Shown: positions 50,885 through 59,610, counted from the stretch's first letter. The stretch is DNA of 64,000 nt from Micavibrio sp. UBA6147 (GCA_002423185.1 DIUX01000002.1:503945-567944); one strand, 5' to 3'. Numbers and translations: made by a program. The notes: generated by a model from the sequence alone, not told the origin.

Positions 50885-51766
50885 TCATGACGGGCTTCGC
50901 TCACGCTTGGCGCGGCGGCGGGATGAGGCCGTTGCGCTCACGGCACCGCCCAGCGCGCCCAGCCCCGCAAACCCTGCGTAAGCTGCAAAAGACCCCACCA
51001 ACGCCTGCCACAGCAAGTTTCCGTCATGGATATGGTCGCCGGTTTGCACCGCCTCGGGGGGTGCTGCATAATCGCCGTTAACAATCGTCCGCGCTGCCTC
51101 TTGCCACACTGCGCGCGCTCTTTGAACCTGCTCGAGTGACAAAGGCGCGTCGATCACACTCATATTATCCCCCACGCGGTAATAAGAATCCGGATCACCC
51201 GCTTGTTGGAAAAGTGGCGACACGCGTTCATAGCGAATCAGTGATGGTAATTCGCGCGGCATGGATCTGAGGTCATTAGCCGCCGCATCCGCAATCGCGC
51301 TCAAATCTAGCGACACTTGCATCACCGTCGTCAACGCCTCAACGGGGTCGGTCACAAGCGCGAGGCGATCATCGGTGTCGCTGTAATCCCCCGATTGATA
51401 GAGGGCATAGCCGTCATTGGTCGACACCAGCATATAGCGGTATAAATGGGTGCCGCGACCCACTTGTAAAAAACTGACCCCCGCGCCGGATTCGATCTGC
51501 GCGCTCAAGGCCTGATCGGCGGTAATCGTGACATCCGCCGCCCCGTACAGTGCCAAAGCCCCACCAAGACCCGTAAGCAATGCGCCAAAAAAGGGCACAC
51601 TCACGCTCACGTCCTTTGCGTGCGGAAGCCCCGCCGTCAATGCAAATCCAACGCCGCGGCGGACTCGTTCCCCATAGGGTTCGCCCCGCTCGCCCGCGCC
51701 AAAATTACGCTTGGCGAAGCCGACCATGCCTTGTTCGTCCGGTCTGTCGGTTTGTTTGTCGGCCAT
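50885..51766 (-). CDS. Tandem membrane paralog B, function unknown
   Basis: A 293-residue protein with the same plan as its neighbours: start MADKQTDRPDEQGMVGFAKR, membrane segment at about 55-75 (VPFFGALLTGLGGALALYG), a periplasmic domain ending in RYERVSPLFQQAGDPDSYYR and VGDNMSVID, then QRARAVWQEAARTIVNGDYAAPPEA, a second membrane segment and a tail with SSRRRAKRE. It aligns closely with paralog C across the C-terminal 120 residues, which locates the nonsense codon in that copy. Confidence 0.75.
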   Translation of the reverse strand: MADKQTDRPDEQGMVGFAKRNFGAGERGEPYGERVRRGVGFALTAGLPHAKDVSVSVPFFGALLTGLGGALALYGAADVTITADQALSAQIESGAGVSFLQVGRGTHLYRYMLVSTNDGYALYQSGDYSDTDDRLALVTDPVEALTTVMQVSLDLSAIADAAANDLRSMPRELPSLIRYERVSPLFQQAGDPDSYYRVGDNMSVIDAPLSLEQVQRARAVWQEAARTIVNGDYAAPPEAVQTGDHIHDGNLLWQALVGSFAAYAGFAGLGALGGAVSATASSRRRAKRERSPS

Positions 51767-51807
51767 GTTCGTTGCTCACCATCTCGTCATAAGAATAAAC
51801 AATCGGA

Positions 51808-52683
51808 TTAGTCGCGTTTATAGGGGCGTTCGCGGCGGCGGCGAGCGACGCCACCCACAACGCCGCCAGCCGCACCGATAGCACCGAGGCCAGCCCCAAC
51901 GCCCAAGGCCGTCAATGCCCACACCGACAAAGCATCAGGCGCGCTGGCCCTCACACTCTCACCGTGCGGTGCGGATTACGGTGGGGTGGCATAGTGTCCG
52001 GCGGCGATCTGGGTTGATATGCCTGTCCAGAATTCTGCGGCTCTTTGAGCCTCAGCAAGGGTAAATGTTCCGGTTTGCGCCTCTATTTTATTGTCGCCAA
52101 TCCGGTACAAGCGTCCCGATCCCTCGCTTTGGAAAATCGGCGACAGCCCTTCGTAGCGAATGATTGCGGGGACTTGATCCGGCAAGTTTAGGACATTACC
52201 GCTCATAGCCTGTACAATTATTTGATACTGGTGGGCAATGCCGGCGGCAATCCGCCATGCGTCAATCTGTTTATCGACAAGGTATAAATCGTGGTCTGTG
52301 CTGTCCAGCCCGTCATTCGTTTGCATAATTTGATAGGTTCCGCCCTCGCCTCTGGTCAAGACAATGATGCGGGCGTGGTGTTCGCCCTGTGCGTCCATTT
52401 GAACCGCGGCATAGCCGTCTTGGCCTTGCGACACCGCCGCATCATGGGGCGGTGTTAAATCCTGCGAGCCGCCCATTGTTCCGAGTACGGCAATCTGCGT
52501 CCCCAGCAAGACAAGACAGACCGGCATCGCATAATTTTCAAACGATGGCCGCTTGTTGCCAAACCGCAATCCCCTGAGCGCCCCACCCTTTGCATCCCGC
52601 GCAAGATCAGATGCGCTTAAACTGCGCATCATCGCGGCTTTCAACCCTTTATTTTCTGGCTTATCGCGGTCTTGATCGGCCAT
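51808..52683 (-). pseudogene. Tandem membrane paralog C, interrupted by one in-frame TAA
   Basis: The first gene of the cluster. From MADQDRDKPENKGLKAAMMR it reads 235 residues to AAGHYATPP and then meets TAA at 51976-51978. Reading on in the same frame gives SAPHGESVRASAPDALSVWA, a Gly/Ala-rich membrane segment (LTALGVGAGLGAIGAAGG) and the basic end RRRRERPYKRD before a TAA at 51808-51810. The whole is 291 residues, matching the paralogs (293 and 312) in length and layout. In paralog B the residue at the stop position is Glu (YAAPPEA), so a GAA-to-TAA change explains it. The truncated product would lose its second membrane segment. Read-through or a sequencing error are alternatives. Confidence 0.8.
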
Positions 52684-52764
52684 GACGGAATTTTCCTAAA
52701 TTAATCTTTAAATTTCAGAAACACTACGAAAAACAATCGCATTATGTCAAACTAATTCGGGATT

Positions 52765-52796
52765 AAAAAAACCGGCCTGTGTTAAGGCCGGTTTTA
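52765..52796 (-). terminator. Rho-independent terminator of the rpsF-rpsR-rplI operon
   Basis: An 11 bp stem AAAACCGGCCT/AGGCCGGTTTT with a six-base loop; on the minus strand it is followed by seven Ts. It lies 36 bases beyond rplI and separates it from the paralog cluster. Confidence 0.9.
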
Positions 52797-52831
52797 AATC
52801 TATGCGGTCGAAGCGTCACGCTGCCTTAAAA

Positions 52832-53461
52832 TTAGGCGGCGGCTTCTTCATTCGCTGCCGTTCCTTCAGCTTCGGAGCCCTCAGCGGCCTCATCGGCTGC
52901 GTCCGCAGCGTCGGATTTGGCTTGTTGGGCATCGGCGCGGGCTTGCGCACGTTCAAGGCGTTCGTCCATGGCAACAACCGGCTTGCCGGTTTTTTGCTGG
53001 ATGTCGGCTTCTTCACGTGTACGCGCGATGTTCAAGGTGAGGTTAACCTCAACTTCGGGGTGAAGATGCAACACAACGGGGAACAAACCAAGCGTTTTGA
53101 AGTTTTGGTTCAAATCCACCATGTTGCGTTCAACCGTCACACCGCAATCCGCCAAAATCGCATCGGCGATGTCGCGGGAAGCAACAGAACCATACAATTG
53201 ACCGGCTTCAGAAGCCTGACGGATGATGATGAGGGTTTTGCCTTCGACTTTCTTGGCTTCTTTTTCGGCAACGCTGCGTTTGTCGGCGTTCACTTTTTCA
53301 AGTGTGCTGCGTTGGTTTTGGAAATAGGCCATGTTTTCATCGGTGGCGCGCAGGGCTTTTTTCTGCGGCAACAGGTAATTTCTGGCATAGCCTGCGCGAA
53401 CGGTAACAACCTCGCCCATTTTACCCAGTTTGTTGACTTTTTCTAAGAGAATAACGTCCAT
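52832..53461 (-). CDS. rplI: 50S ribosomal protein L9
   Basis: A 209-residue L9, longer than the usual length of about 150. The N-terminal domain MDVILLEKVNKLGKMGEVV and VRAGYARNYLLPQKKA is canonical, followed by the long connecting helix and the C-terminal domain (IADAILADCGVTVERNMVDL). The last 55 residues are an Ala/Glu/Asp-rich tail, likely disordered. L9 binds 23S rRNA near the L1 stalk. It lies 18 bases after rpsR. Confidence 0.95.
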   Translation of the reverse strand: MDVILLEKVNKLGKMGEVVTVRAGYARNYLLPQKKALRATDENMAYFQNQRSTLEKVNADKRSVAEKEAKKVEGKTLIIIRQASEAGQLYGSVASRDIADAILADCGVTVERNMVDLNQNFKTLGLFPVVLHLHPEVEVNLTLNIARTREEADIQQKTGKPVVAMDERLERAQARADAQQAKSDAADAADEAAEGSEAEGTAANEEAAA

Positions 53462-53479
53462 GATATCTATCCTTTCCTC

Positions 53480-53728
53480 TTAGTCTTCATCACGCAAATA
53501 CGGCATCAAAGCCATAAAGCGTGCGCGTTTGATGGCTTTCGCCAATTCGCGTTGTTTCTTCATCGACACAGCCGTAATACGGCTCGGCAGCATTTTGCCG
53601 CGCTCGGAAACGAAGCGGCTCAACATCTTTGTGTCTTTCCAGTCGATTTTCGGGGCGTCAGGGCCGGAAAACGGGCATGTTTTCTTGCGGCGGAAGAATG
53701 ACGCGCGGGGCGTTTTTGCCTCAGACAT
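53480..53728 (-). CDS. rpsR: 30S ribosomal protein S18
   Basis: An 82-residue S18 with KIDWKDTKMLSRFVSERGKM, then LPSRITAVSMKKQRELAKAI and KRARFMALMPY, all typical. S18 pairs with S6 on the platform of the small subunit. Its start codon overlaps the rpsF stop by one base (TAATG), so the two are translationally coupled. Confidence 0.96.
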   Translation of the reverse strand: MSEAKTPRASFFRRKKTCPFSGPDAPKIDWKDTKMLSRFVSERGKMLPSRITAVSMKKQRELAKAIKRARFMALMPYLRDED

Positions 53729-54066
53729 TATGCGGCCTCCTTCTCTTCAAATTTATCTTTTGTTTTGGACGGGTCGAGGAATTCCTCAACGCGAACACTC
53801 ATATAACGAAGAATATCTTCGTTCAGGCGCATTTTACGCTCAACTTCGATGAGCGCCGGAGCCGGCGTATCGAGGTTCAAAAGCACATAATGACCTTTGC
53901 GGTTTTTGTTGATGCGGTAAGCAAGGGTACGCAGACCCCAATTGTCAGTCTTGACAATTTTGCCACCATTTTCGGTGAAGATTTTTGTGTATTCAGCGGT
54001 CAGCTCGTCCACCTGTTGGGGGGCGAGATCCTGACGCGCTATGAACATCATTTCATAGAGCGGCAT
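53728..54066 (-). CDS. rpsF: 30S ribosomal protein S6
   Basis: A 112-residue S6 starting MPLYEMMFIARQDLAPQQVD, with NWGLRTLAYRINKNRKGHYV and the acidic/basic C-terminal tail common in alphaproteobacteria. GAGAGGAG lies about 6 bases upstream. It is the first gene of the rpsF-rpsR-rplI operon and has a leader of about 100 bases from the promoter at 54174-54201. Confidence 0.96.
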   Translation of the reverse strand: MPLYEMMFIARQDLAPQQVDELTAEYTKIFTENGGKIVKTDNWGLRTLAYRINKNRKGHYVLLNLDTPAPALIEVERKMRLNEDILRYMSVRVEEFLDPSKTKDKFEEKEAA

Positions 54067-54173
54067 ATGGTTCTCCTCTCGGGTTTATCGCCAAACGCCT
54101 TCATGCCAGAAGCCGTTTGACACAGCCAACACCCCATGGTGGTGGCGAGGTTTGTTTTCTTAAAAACGTCGTC

Positions 54174-54201
54174 ACTATACGCATTCAGCGCCGCAAATCA
54201 A
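54174..54201 (-). promoter_or_regulatory. Promoter of the rpsF operon
   Basis: On the minus strand TTGATT and TATAGT are separated by 16 bases. Transcription would start near 54167, about 100 bases before rpsF. Confidence 0.6.
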
Positions 54202-54313
54202 GGAAAATCTTTGCCCCCGCCCTCGAAAGGCGCCCGATGCACGACCTGCAAAAGCGCACCCCCATCATCACCTGTGTTAAGGACAGGCAAAACCCAGTAC
54301 ATAAAAAGGGCAT

Positions 54314-54337
54314 GAAAAAAGCCGGCAAAACCGGCTC
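54314..54337 (-). terminator. Rho-independent terminator of the small gene at 54384
   Basis: AGCCGG/CCGGCT stem with a five-base loop, followed on the minus strand by six Ts. It is 47 bases beyond the stop codon. Confidence 0.75.
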
Positions 54338-54383
54338 TCCCCCTTTTTCTTTGCGGCAATATGCGCCTTAAATTCGGCCTAAG

Positions 54384-54626
54384 CTAGGCGTTGCTGTTGG
54401 CGTTTGACGTGACATAGCCCGCCATGAATTTACGCCACAAAACTCTGTCGGCATGGCGCACTTTGCGGGTGTCTTTGCCGCCTTGGGCTTTACGCAGCCA
54501 CGACACGAGTTGAGCCTTGCTCAGATCCGGTTTTTGCAGGATTTGGCGAAATGTGCGGATAAAGCTGTAAGCAGCGGCACTTTCGTGATCCGTATTGTCG
54601 CTATTCGCGGCGGTTTGACCGCCCAT
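54384..54626 (-). CDS. Small basic protein of unknown function
   Basis: An 80-residue protein starting MGGQTAANSDNTDH; the frame is open to a Met at 54698 (104 residues). GGA lies about 9 bases before the shorter start. The C-terminal half is basic and helical: SFIRTFRQILQKPDLSKAQL, then VSWLRKAQGGKDTRKVRHAD, ending RVLWRKFMAGYV. That could suit nucleic-acid binding. It is followed by its own terminator, which supports a real gene. Confidence 0.55.
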   Translation of the reverse strand: MGGQTAANSDNTDHESAAAYSFIRTFRQILQKPDLSKAQLVSWLRKAQGGKDTRKVRHADRVLWRKFMAGYVTSNANSNA

Positions 54627-55134
54627 GATGATTCCGAATGTGGTGTTTGTTTCTTCGACCAGCAAGCGTATTTTATTATTTTTTATATGGCACGGCATGA
54701 ATCTACGGCCTCCTTCTTCTCTCTTCTAACTATCAATATCTTGTTTTAACCTGTCGCGTTAATGTCCCTCTACAGACCGCGCTATAATGGTTCGAGCTTC
54801 AATCCGGCGACAAAAACGGCCAAGCAAGTCACGGACATTCCATTTTTGGAAGAGTCCCTTTCTTTGCACTGACCTGTCCGGCATTTTCGATTACCTCGAA
54901 AACCGCCGCAATATCGCAGAAATACTCGTAATTGAGGGGAATATAGCACAAATTTCATGGTTTCTCAAATTTTTCTCGCATTTGGCTTTTCTAGGCCTGT
55001 GTACAGCCCATTCACAGGCGAAAAACCCGATCGCGGAACAAAGACTTTGCAAATGCACGGTTTTGATTTATCAATTTTGCGGCAATACGCGTGATGAACA
55101 AACAAAACGAACAAACATAAAGGGAATGTCAACC
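54627..55134. other. Long leader region upstream of fabD
   Basis: A region of about 430-510 bases with no convincing gene. A TATAAT hexamer at 54783-54788 (weak TTAATG 18 bases before it) could start fabD transcription with a leader of about 340 bases. A small inverted repeat, TTGAT-TT-ATCAA, lies about 65 bases upstream of fabD. The frame of fabD is open back to 54787, but the added 116 residues resemble nothing known. Confidence 0.5.
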
Positions 55135-56112
55135 ATGACCCGCACAAAAGAAACCTCCGTTTTCGTCTTCCCGGGACAGGGAAGCCAGTTTATCGGCATG
55201 GGCAAAGACCTCGCCGAGAGCTTTACACAAGCGCGTGAAGTGTTTGCCGAAGTCAATGACGCCTTGTCGCAAGACCTCACCAAAATCATGTTCGAAGGCC
55301 CAGAGAGCGACCTCAACCTCACCGAAAACACCCAACCCGCCTTGATGGCGGTGTCGATGGCGGTGATGCGGGTTTTGGAAGGCGAAGGCGGGCTGCGCCT
55401 GTCTGACGCCGCAACCTACGTTGCCGGTCACTCACTCGGCGAATATTCGGCCTTGACCGCCGCAGGGGCGCTGAGCCTTCGGGACGCCGCCCGCTTGCTC
55501 AAGCTCCGTGGCCAGTCGATGCAAAAAGCCGTTCCCGTCGGCAAAGGCGCGATGGCGGCGATCCTTGGCCTTGATTTTGACGCGGTGGACGCGATTGCCG
55601 CCCAATGCGCCACCCTTGCCGGAACCGCCGGCGCCGCCGCCGAAATTTGCGAAGCCGCCAACGACAACGCCCCCGGCCAAGTCGTCATCAGCGGTCACGT
55701 CCACGCCATTGAAAAAGCCATGGCCATGGCATCGGAACAAGGCGCAAAACGCGCCATCATGCTCCCCGTCAGCGCGCCCTTCCATTGCCAGCTTATGCAA
55801 CCCGCCGCCGAGGCGATGCACGCGGCTTTGCTGGAAACCACACTCAAAGCCCCCCTCATCCCCGTCATCGCCAATGTCACGGCGCGTGCCGAAACCGACC
55901 CCGATGTCATCAAGACACTCTTGGTCGAACAAGTGACGGGCCGCGTGCGCTGGCGCGAATCGGTGTTGTGGATGGCGGATCACGGCATCACCAGCATGAC
56001 CGAAATCGGCGCAGGCAAAGTCCTGAGCGGCCTTGCCAAACGCATCCACAAAGACATCGCGGCCTCCAGCGTCGGCACACCCGCCGATATCGAAGCATTC
56101 TTGAAGGGGTAA
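55135..56112 (+). CDS. fabD: Malonyl-CoA:ACP transacylase
   Basis: A 325-residue cytosolic enzyme that moves malonyl from CoA to acyl carrier protein. The start MTRTKETSVFVFPGQGSQ has AAAGGGA about 9 bases upstream. The nucleophile Ser100 is in AGHSLGEYSAL, the catalytic His217 in SAPFHCQLM, and the oxyanion-loop GQGSQ motif is at the N-terminus. It is the first gene of the fab cluster; fabG follows after 51 bases. Confidence 0.95.
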   Translation: MTRTKETSVFVFPGQGSQFIGMGKDLAESFTQAREVFAEVNDALSQDLTKIMFEGPESDLNLTENTQPALMAVSMAVMRVLEGEGGLRLSDAATYVAGHSLGEYSALTAAGALSLRDAARLLKLRGQSMQKAVPVGKGAMAAILGLDFDAVDAIAAQCATLAGTAGAAAEICEAANDNAPGQVVISGHVHAIEKAMAMASEQGAKRAIMLPVSAPFHCQLMQPAAEAMHAALLETTLKAPLIPVIANVTARAETDPDVIKTLLVEQVTGRVRWRESVLWMADHGITSMTEIGAGKVLSGLAKRIHKDIAASSVGTPADIEAFLKG

Positions 56113-56163
56113 TCAACCGCCGACTTGTTCACATTCCAAGACCCAACCATAAGGAACACAGAT

Positions 56164-56901
56164 ATGTTTGATTTAACCGGAAAAACAGCCCTCGTCACCG
56201 GCGCCACAGGCGGCATTGGCGGCGCCATTGCCAAAGCCCTGCACGCCCAAGGCGCAACGGTCGGAATTTCAGGCCGCAATGAAGACAAACTCAAATCCCT
56301 CGCCGCAGAACTGGGCGGCAATGTCCACATCCTCGCTGCCGATTTGTCGAGCAGCGACGCGATTGACGCCCTCGTCAAAAACGCCGAAGAGGCGATGGGA
56401 CAGATTGACATCTTGGTCAATAACGCTGGCCTGACCCGCGATAATTTGTCGATGCGGATGAAGGACGAAGAATGGCAAGAAGTCATCGACGTCAACCTCA
56501 CCGCCACGTTCAAACTGGCCAAAGCCGTCCAGCGCGGCATGATGAAGCGCCGCTTTGGCCGCATCATCAACATCGCCTCTGTTGTCGGCGTGACGGGCAA
56601 CCCCGGCCAATGCAACTATGTCGCCTCCAAGGCCGGCATGATCGGCTGGACAAAGGCAATGGCGCAAGAAATCGCCAGTCGCGGCATCACCGTCAATTGC
56701 ATCGCCCCCGGCTTCATTGCCACGGCCATGACCGACGCCTTGAACGACGACCAAAAAACCCGCATCAACGCCACTATTCCGGCGGGCAAAATGGGTGCGG
56801 CGGAAGACATCGCGGCGGCGGCGGTTTACCTCGCCAGCACGGAATCAACCTATGTCACCGGACAAACTTTGCATGTTAACGGCGGAATGGCTATGATCTA
56901 G
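56164..56901 (+). CDS. fabG: 3-oxoacyl-ACP reductase FabG
   Basis: A 245-residue NADPH-dependent SDR that reduces 3-oxoacyl-ACP in fatty acid elongation. Cofactor motif TGATGGIGG (12-20), LVNNAGLTRDNLSMRM, and the catalytic Ser139, Tyr152 and Lys156 in IASVVGVTGNPGQCNYVASK. The C-terminus YVTGQTLHVNGGMAMI is the standard FabG end. AAGGA lies about 10 bases upstream of the ATG. Confidence 0.96.
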   Translation: MFDLTGKTALVTGATGGIGGAIAKALHAQGATVGISGRNEDKLKSLAAELGGNVHILAADLSSSDAIDALVKNAEEAMGQIDILVNNAGLTRDNLSMRMKDEEWQEVIDVNLTATFKLAKAVQRGMMKRRFGRIINIASVVGVTGNPGQCNYVASKAGMIGWTKAMAQEIASRGITVNCIAPGFIATAMTDALNDDQKTRINATIPAGKMGAAEDIAAAAVYLASTESTYVTGQTLHVNGGMAMI

Positions 56902-56996
56902 GAAAGAATCACCGCGCCACCCGCTATAAGCGGCTTGGCACGGTTTAACAAAGCGCGAACATCACCAATCGCGCACGCATTGCAGGGAAGCAAGAA

Positions 56997-57722
56997 ATGG
57001 TCTTTATTTTTGATTGTGACGGCACGCTGGTTGACAGCGAATACCTCAACAACCGCGCCTTGTCCGAGATTCTCGCCGAGGAAGGCTTCCCGCAATACAC
57101 GCCCGAAAAATGCCTTGAGTTCTTCACGGGGTTCAGCCTCGAAGACTGCCTGCGCAGTATCAAAGAAACCCACGGTGCGGCGGCGGCCTTCAACGACCGC
57201 GACATCATCAAACGCTATACCGCCCGCACCATTGCGAATATGGAACGCGACCTGAAAATCGACCCGCAAACCATCCCGACCCTGTCGCATTTGCACTCCT
57301 TGGGCATTGACATGGTGGTCGCCAGCAACGGCGAATTTGAAATTGTCCGTGAAACGGTTTGGAGTGCGGGACTGGCCGATTTTTTCCCGCTGCGCAAAAT
57401 TTTCACCAAGGACATGGTGTCCTACCCCAAACCCGCGCCTGATTTATTTTTATTCGCCATTCGCAAGAGCCAATCCATGAATGCCTATTGCATCGTGGTG
57501 GAAGACAGCGTTCCGGGCGTTATTGCCGCCAAAAGCGCCGGATTACGCGTTATCGGCATCACCGGATTCGCCCATGACCCCATCAAACGCCGCAAAGACC
57601 TGCTCGCCGCCGGTGCGGACTATGTGATTGAAAAGATTGAACAGTTGCGCGACTTCGTAAATCATCCACAAAAAAACGACGCACAAATACACACAGGCTT
57701 TGCCAAAGCCCAAAGCAAATAA
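56997..57722 (+). CDS. HAD-superfamily hydrolase (subfamily IA)
   Basis: A 241-residue phosphatase-type protein. Motif I is FDCDGTLVDSE with nucleophile Asp6 and Asp8, motif II is VVASNGEFEI, motif III is the Lys in YPKPAPDLFL, and motif IV is VVEDSVPGVIAAKSAG. A four-helix cap follows motif I. Substrates could be sugar phosphates or phosphoglycolate; none is implied by sequence. It lies between fabG and acpP, an unusual place for such a gene. Confidence 0.9.
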   Translation: MVFIFDCDGTLVDSEYLNNRALSEILAEEGFPQYTPEKCLEFFTGFSLEDCLRSIKETHGAAAAFNDRDIIKRYTARTIANMERDLKIDPQTIPTLSHLHSLGIDMVVASNGEFEIVRETVWSAGLADFFPLRKIFTKDMVSYPKPAPDLFLFAIRKSQSMNAYCIVVEDSVPGVIAAKSAGLRVIGITGFAHDPIKRRKDLLAAGADYVIEKIEQLRDFVNHPQKNDAQIHTGFAKAQSK

Positions 57723-57802
57723 TTATTGTTTAAGCGGATTTGTTCTGATATGAACCATCCGGTCTGAAAAAGACATGAGTAAAACAAGAAAAAGGACGGA
57801 TT

Positions 57803-58036
57803 ATGAGCGATATCGCAGACCGCGTTAAAAAGATTGTCGTAGAACATCTCGGCGTTGACGAAGGCAAAGTTGTCACAGGAGCCAGCTTCATTGACGATCT
57901 GGGCGCAGATTCACTGGACACGGTTGAACTCGTGATGGCATTCGAAGAAGAATTCGGAATCGAAATTCCCGACGATGCTGCCGAGAAAATTCAAACTGTT
58001 GGCGACGCCGTCAGCTTCATCTCCGAAGCTGCTTGA
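57803..58036 (+). CDS. acpP: Acyl carrier protein
   Basis: A 77-residue acidic helical protein that carries acyl chains on a phosphopantetheine arm attached to Ser37 in DDLGADSLDTVELVMA. AAGGA lies about 9 bases upstream. A TTGTTT/TATGAA pair with 17-base spacing at 57725-57753 could be a promoter of its own, in keeping with the high expression usual for this gene. Confidence 0.97.
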   Translation: MSDIADRVKKIVVEHLGVDEGKVVTGASFIDDLGADSLDTVELVMAFEEEFGIEIPDDAAEKIQTVGDAVSFISEAA

Positions 58037-58066
58037 TTTTTCAAGCACTTTGGACACCCGCCGAAT

Positions 58067-59353
58067 ATGGACCCGATGAGACGAGTCGTAGTCACAGGCC
58101 TTGGCATCGTTTCACCGTTAGGGGTCGGTGCCGAGCATAACTGGCACCGCCTGATTCGCGGTGAGAGCGGGCTGTCCAAAATTACCCATTTTGATGCCTC
58201 CGATCTGGCCTCTCAGGTCGCGGGCTTAGTTCCCCAAGCAAGCACCCCCGAACAGGCCGTTGGCGGCCTGTTTCACGCCGACCATTTCCTTGAACCCAAG
58301 GAACAAAAAAAGGTCGATCAATTCATCATCTACGGCATCGCCGCCGCGCAAGAAGCCATCTATGATTCCGGATGGAAACCCGCGACGGACGAACAACAAG
58401 AACGCACCGGTGTTTTGATCGGGTCGGGCATTGGCGGCTTGTCGAGTATTTATGAAACATCGCTGTTGCTCCAAGAAAAGGGGCCGCGGCGCATTTCACC
58501 GTTTTTCATTCCCTCGGCCTTGATTAACCTGATCTCCGGTCATGTGTCCATCAAACACGGATTCAAAGGCCCCAACCACTCGGTTGTCACCGCCTGTGCC
58601 ACCGGATCGCACGCGATTGGCGATGCGGCGCGCCTGATCATTCACGGCGATGCCGATGTCATGGTGGCGGGCGGTGCCGAAGCCGCCGTTAACCGCCTCG
58701 GCGTTGCCGGTTTTGCCGCCGCGCGCGCTTTGTCGACCTCCTATAACAACGACCCCGAGAGCGCCTCCCGCCCGTTTGACGAAGACCGCGACGGGTTTGT
58801 GATTGCCGAAGGCGCCGGCGTTGTGGTGCTGGAGGAATACGAACACGCCAAAGCCCGCGGCGCAAAAATCTATGCCGAAGTGTGCGGATACGGCCTGTCC
58901 GGCGATGCGTATCACATCACATCCCCCGCCGAGAACGGCGATGGCGGTTTCCGCGCTATGAAAGCGGCCTTGAACAATGCCGGCATCAACCCCGATGATA
59001 TTGACTATATCAACGCTCACGGCACGTCCACGCCGCTGGGTGATGGCATTGAATGCGGTGCCGTGAAGCGTTTGTTTGGCGCGGCGATGGATCATATTTC
59101 CATGTCGTCCACCAAATCCGCCATCGGGCATTTGCTTGGTGCGGCTGGCGCGGTTGAGGCAATTTACACCATCCAAGCCCTGCAATCCGGCATTTTGCCG
59201 CCGACCCGCAACCTGTACAAAGTGTCCGAAAGCTGTCAAGGCATTGACCTCATCCCGCATAAGGCCAAAGAAAAGAAAATCAAGACGGCCTTGTCCAATT
59301 CCTTCGGGTTTGGCGGCACGAATGCGTCTTTGGTTTTAAAATCCGTTTCTTAA
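58067..59353 (+). CDS. fabF: 3-oxoacyl-ACP synthase II (FabF)
   Basis: A 428-residue condensing enzyme that elongates acyl-ACP with malonyl-ACP. The catalytic triad is complete: Cys177 in VVTACATGSHAIGDA, His318 in INAHGTSTPLGD and His355 in KSAIGHLLGAAGAVE, with Lys350 beside it. The end NSFGFGGTNASLVL is typical. The start may be at Met4 (MRRVVVTGLG). It follows acpP by 30 bases. Confidence 0.96.
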   Translation: MDPMRRVVVTGLGIVSPLGVGAEHNWHRLIRGESGLSKITHFDASDLASQVAGLVPQASTPEQAVGGLFHADHFLEPKEQKKVDQFIIYGIAAAQEAIYDSGWKPATDEQQERTGVLIGSGIGGLSSIYETSLLLQEKGPRRISPFFIPSALINLISGHVSIKHGFKGPNHSVVTACATGSHAIGDAARLIIHGDADVMVAGGAEAAVNRLGVAGFAAARALSTSYNNDPESASRPFDEDRDGFVIAEGAGVVVLEEYEHAKARGAKIYAEVCGYGLSGDAYHITSPAENGDGGFRAMKAALNNAGINPDDIDYINAHGTSTPLGDGIECGAVKRLFGAAMDHISMSSTKSAIGHLLGAAGAVEAIYTIQALQSGILPPTRNLYKVSESCQGIDLIPHKAKEKKIKTALSNSFGFGGTNASLVLKSVS

Positions 59354-59610
59354 GCTCATCACTCACGCCCCCGCCCCCCTCAAGACGATCCGCTCAAGAA
59401 TAAATCTTACGCCAATACGCCGAAAACACGGTTGCCGCGGGCGCGCGTGACGATCTTCCAGTTCTGTCTATAATAACGGCTCAATAATAACCATAACAAC
59501 CGTGGAACAGCCGTGGCTTTTCTTCTTCATCCCCGACTATTCGGGCGGTTGTTTTTATGATAGTATTCACGATTATAATGCGGCCTCACCCCCTTATTTG
59601 GATCCTCACA

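Larger units (their letters stand above)
54067..54383. other. Intergenic region upstream of rpsF
   Basis: It contains the rpsF promoter and leader, and the terminator of the small gene at 54384. An 84-codon open frame on the plus strand (54117-54371) crosses both signals and looks like chance. S6:S18 autoregulatory leaders occur in other bacteria, but I could not identify the motif here. Confidence 0.6.

Noticed and set aside
54117..54371. 84-codon plus-strand frame upstream of rpsF
   Set aside because: It runs across the rpsF promoter and a minus-strand terminator and has no family resemblance.
54787..55134. N-terminal extension of FabD by 116 residues
   Set aside because: Standard FabD begins at the FVFPGQGSQ region, a good ribosome binding site precedes 55135, and the extra part looks like random translation.
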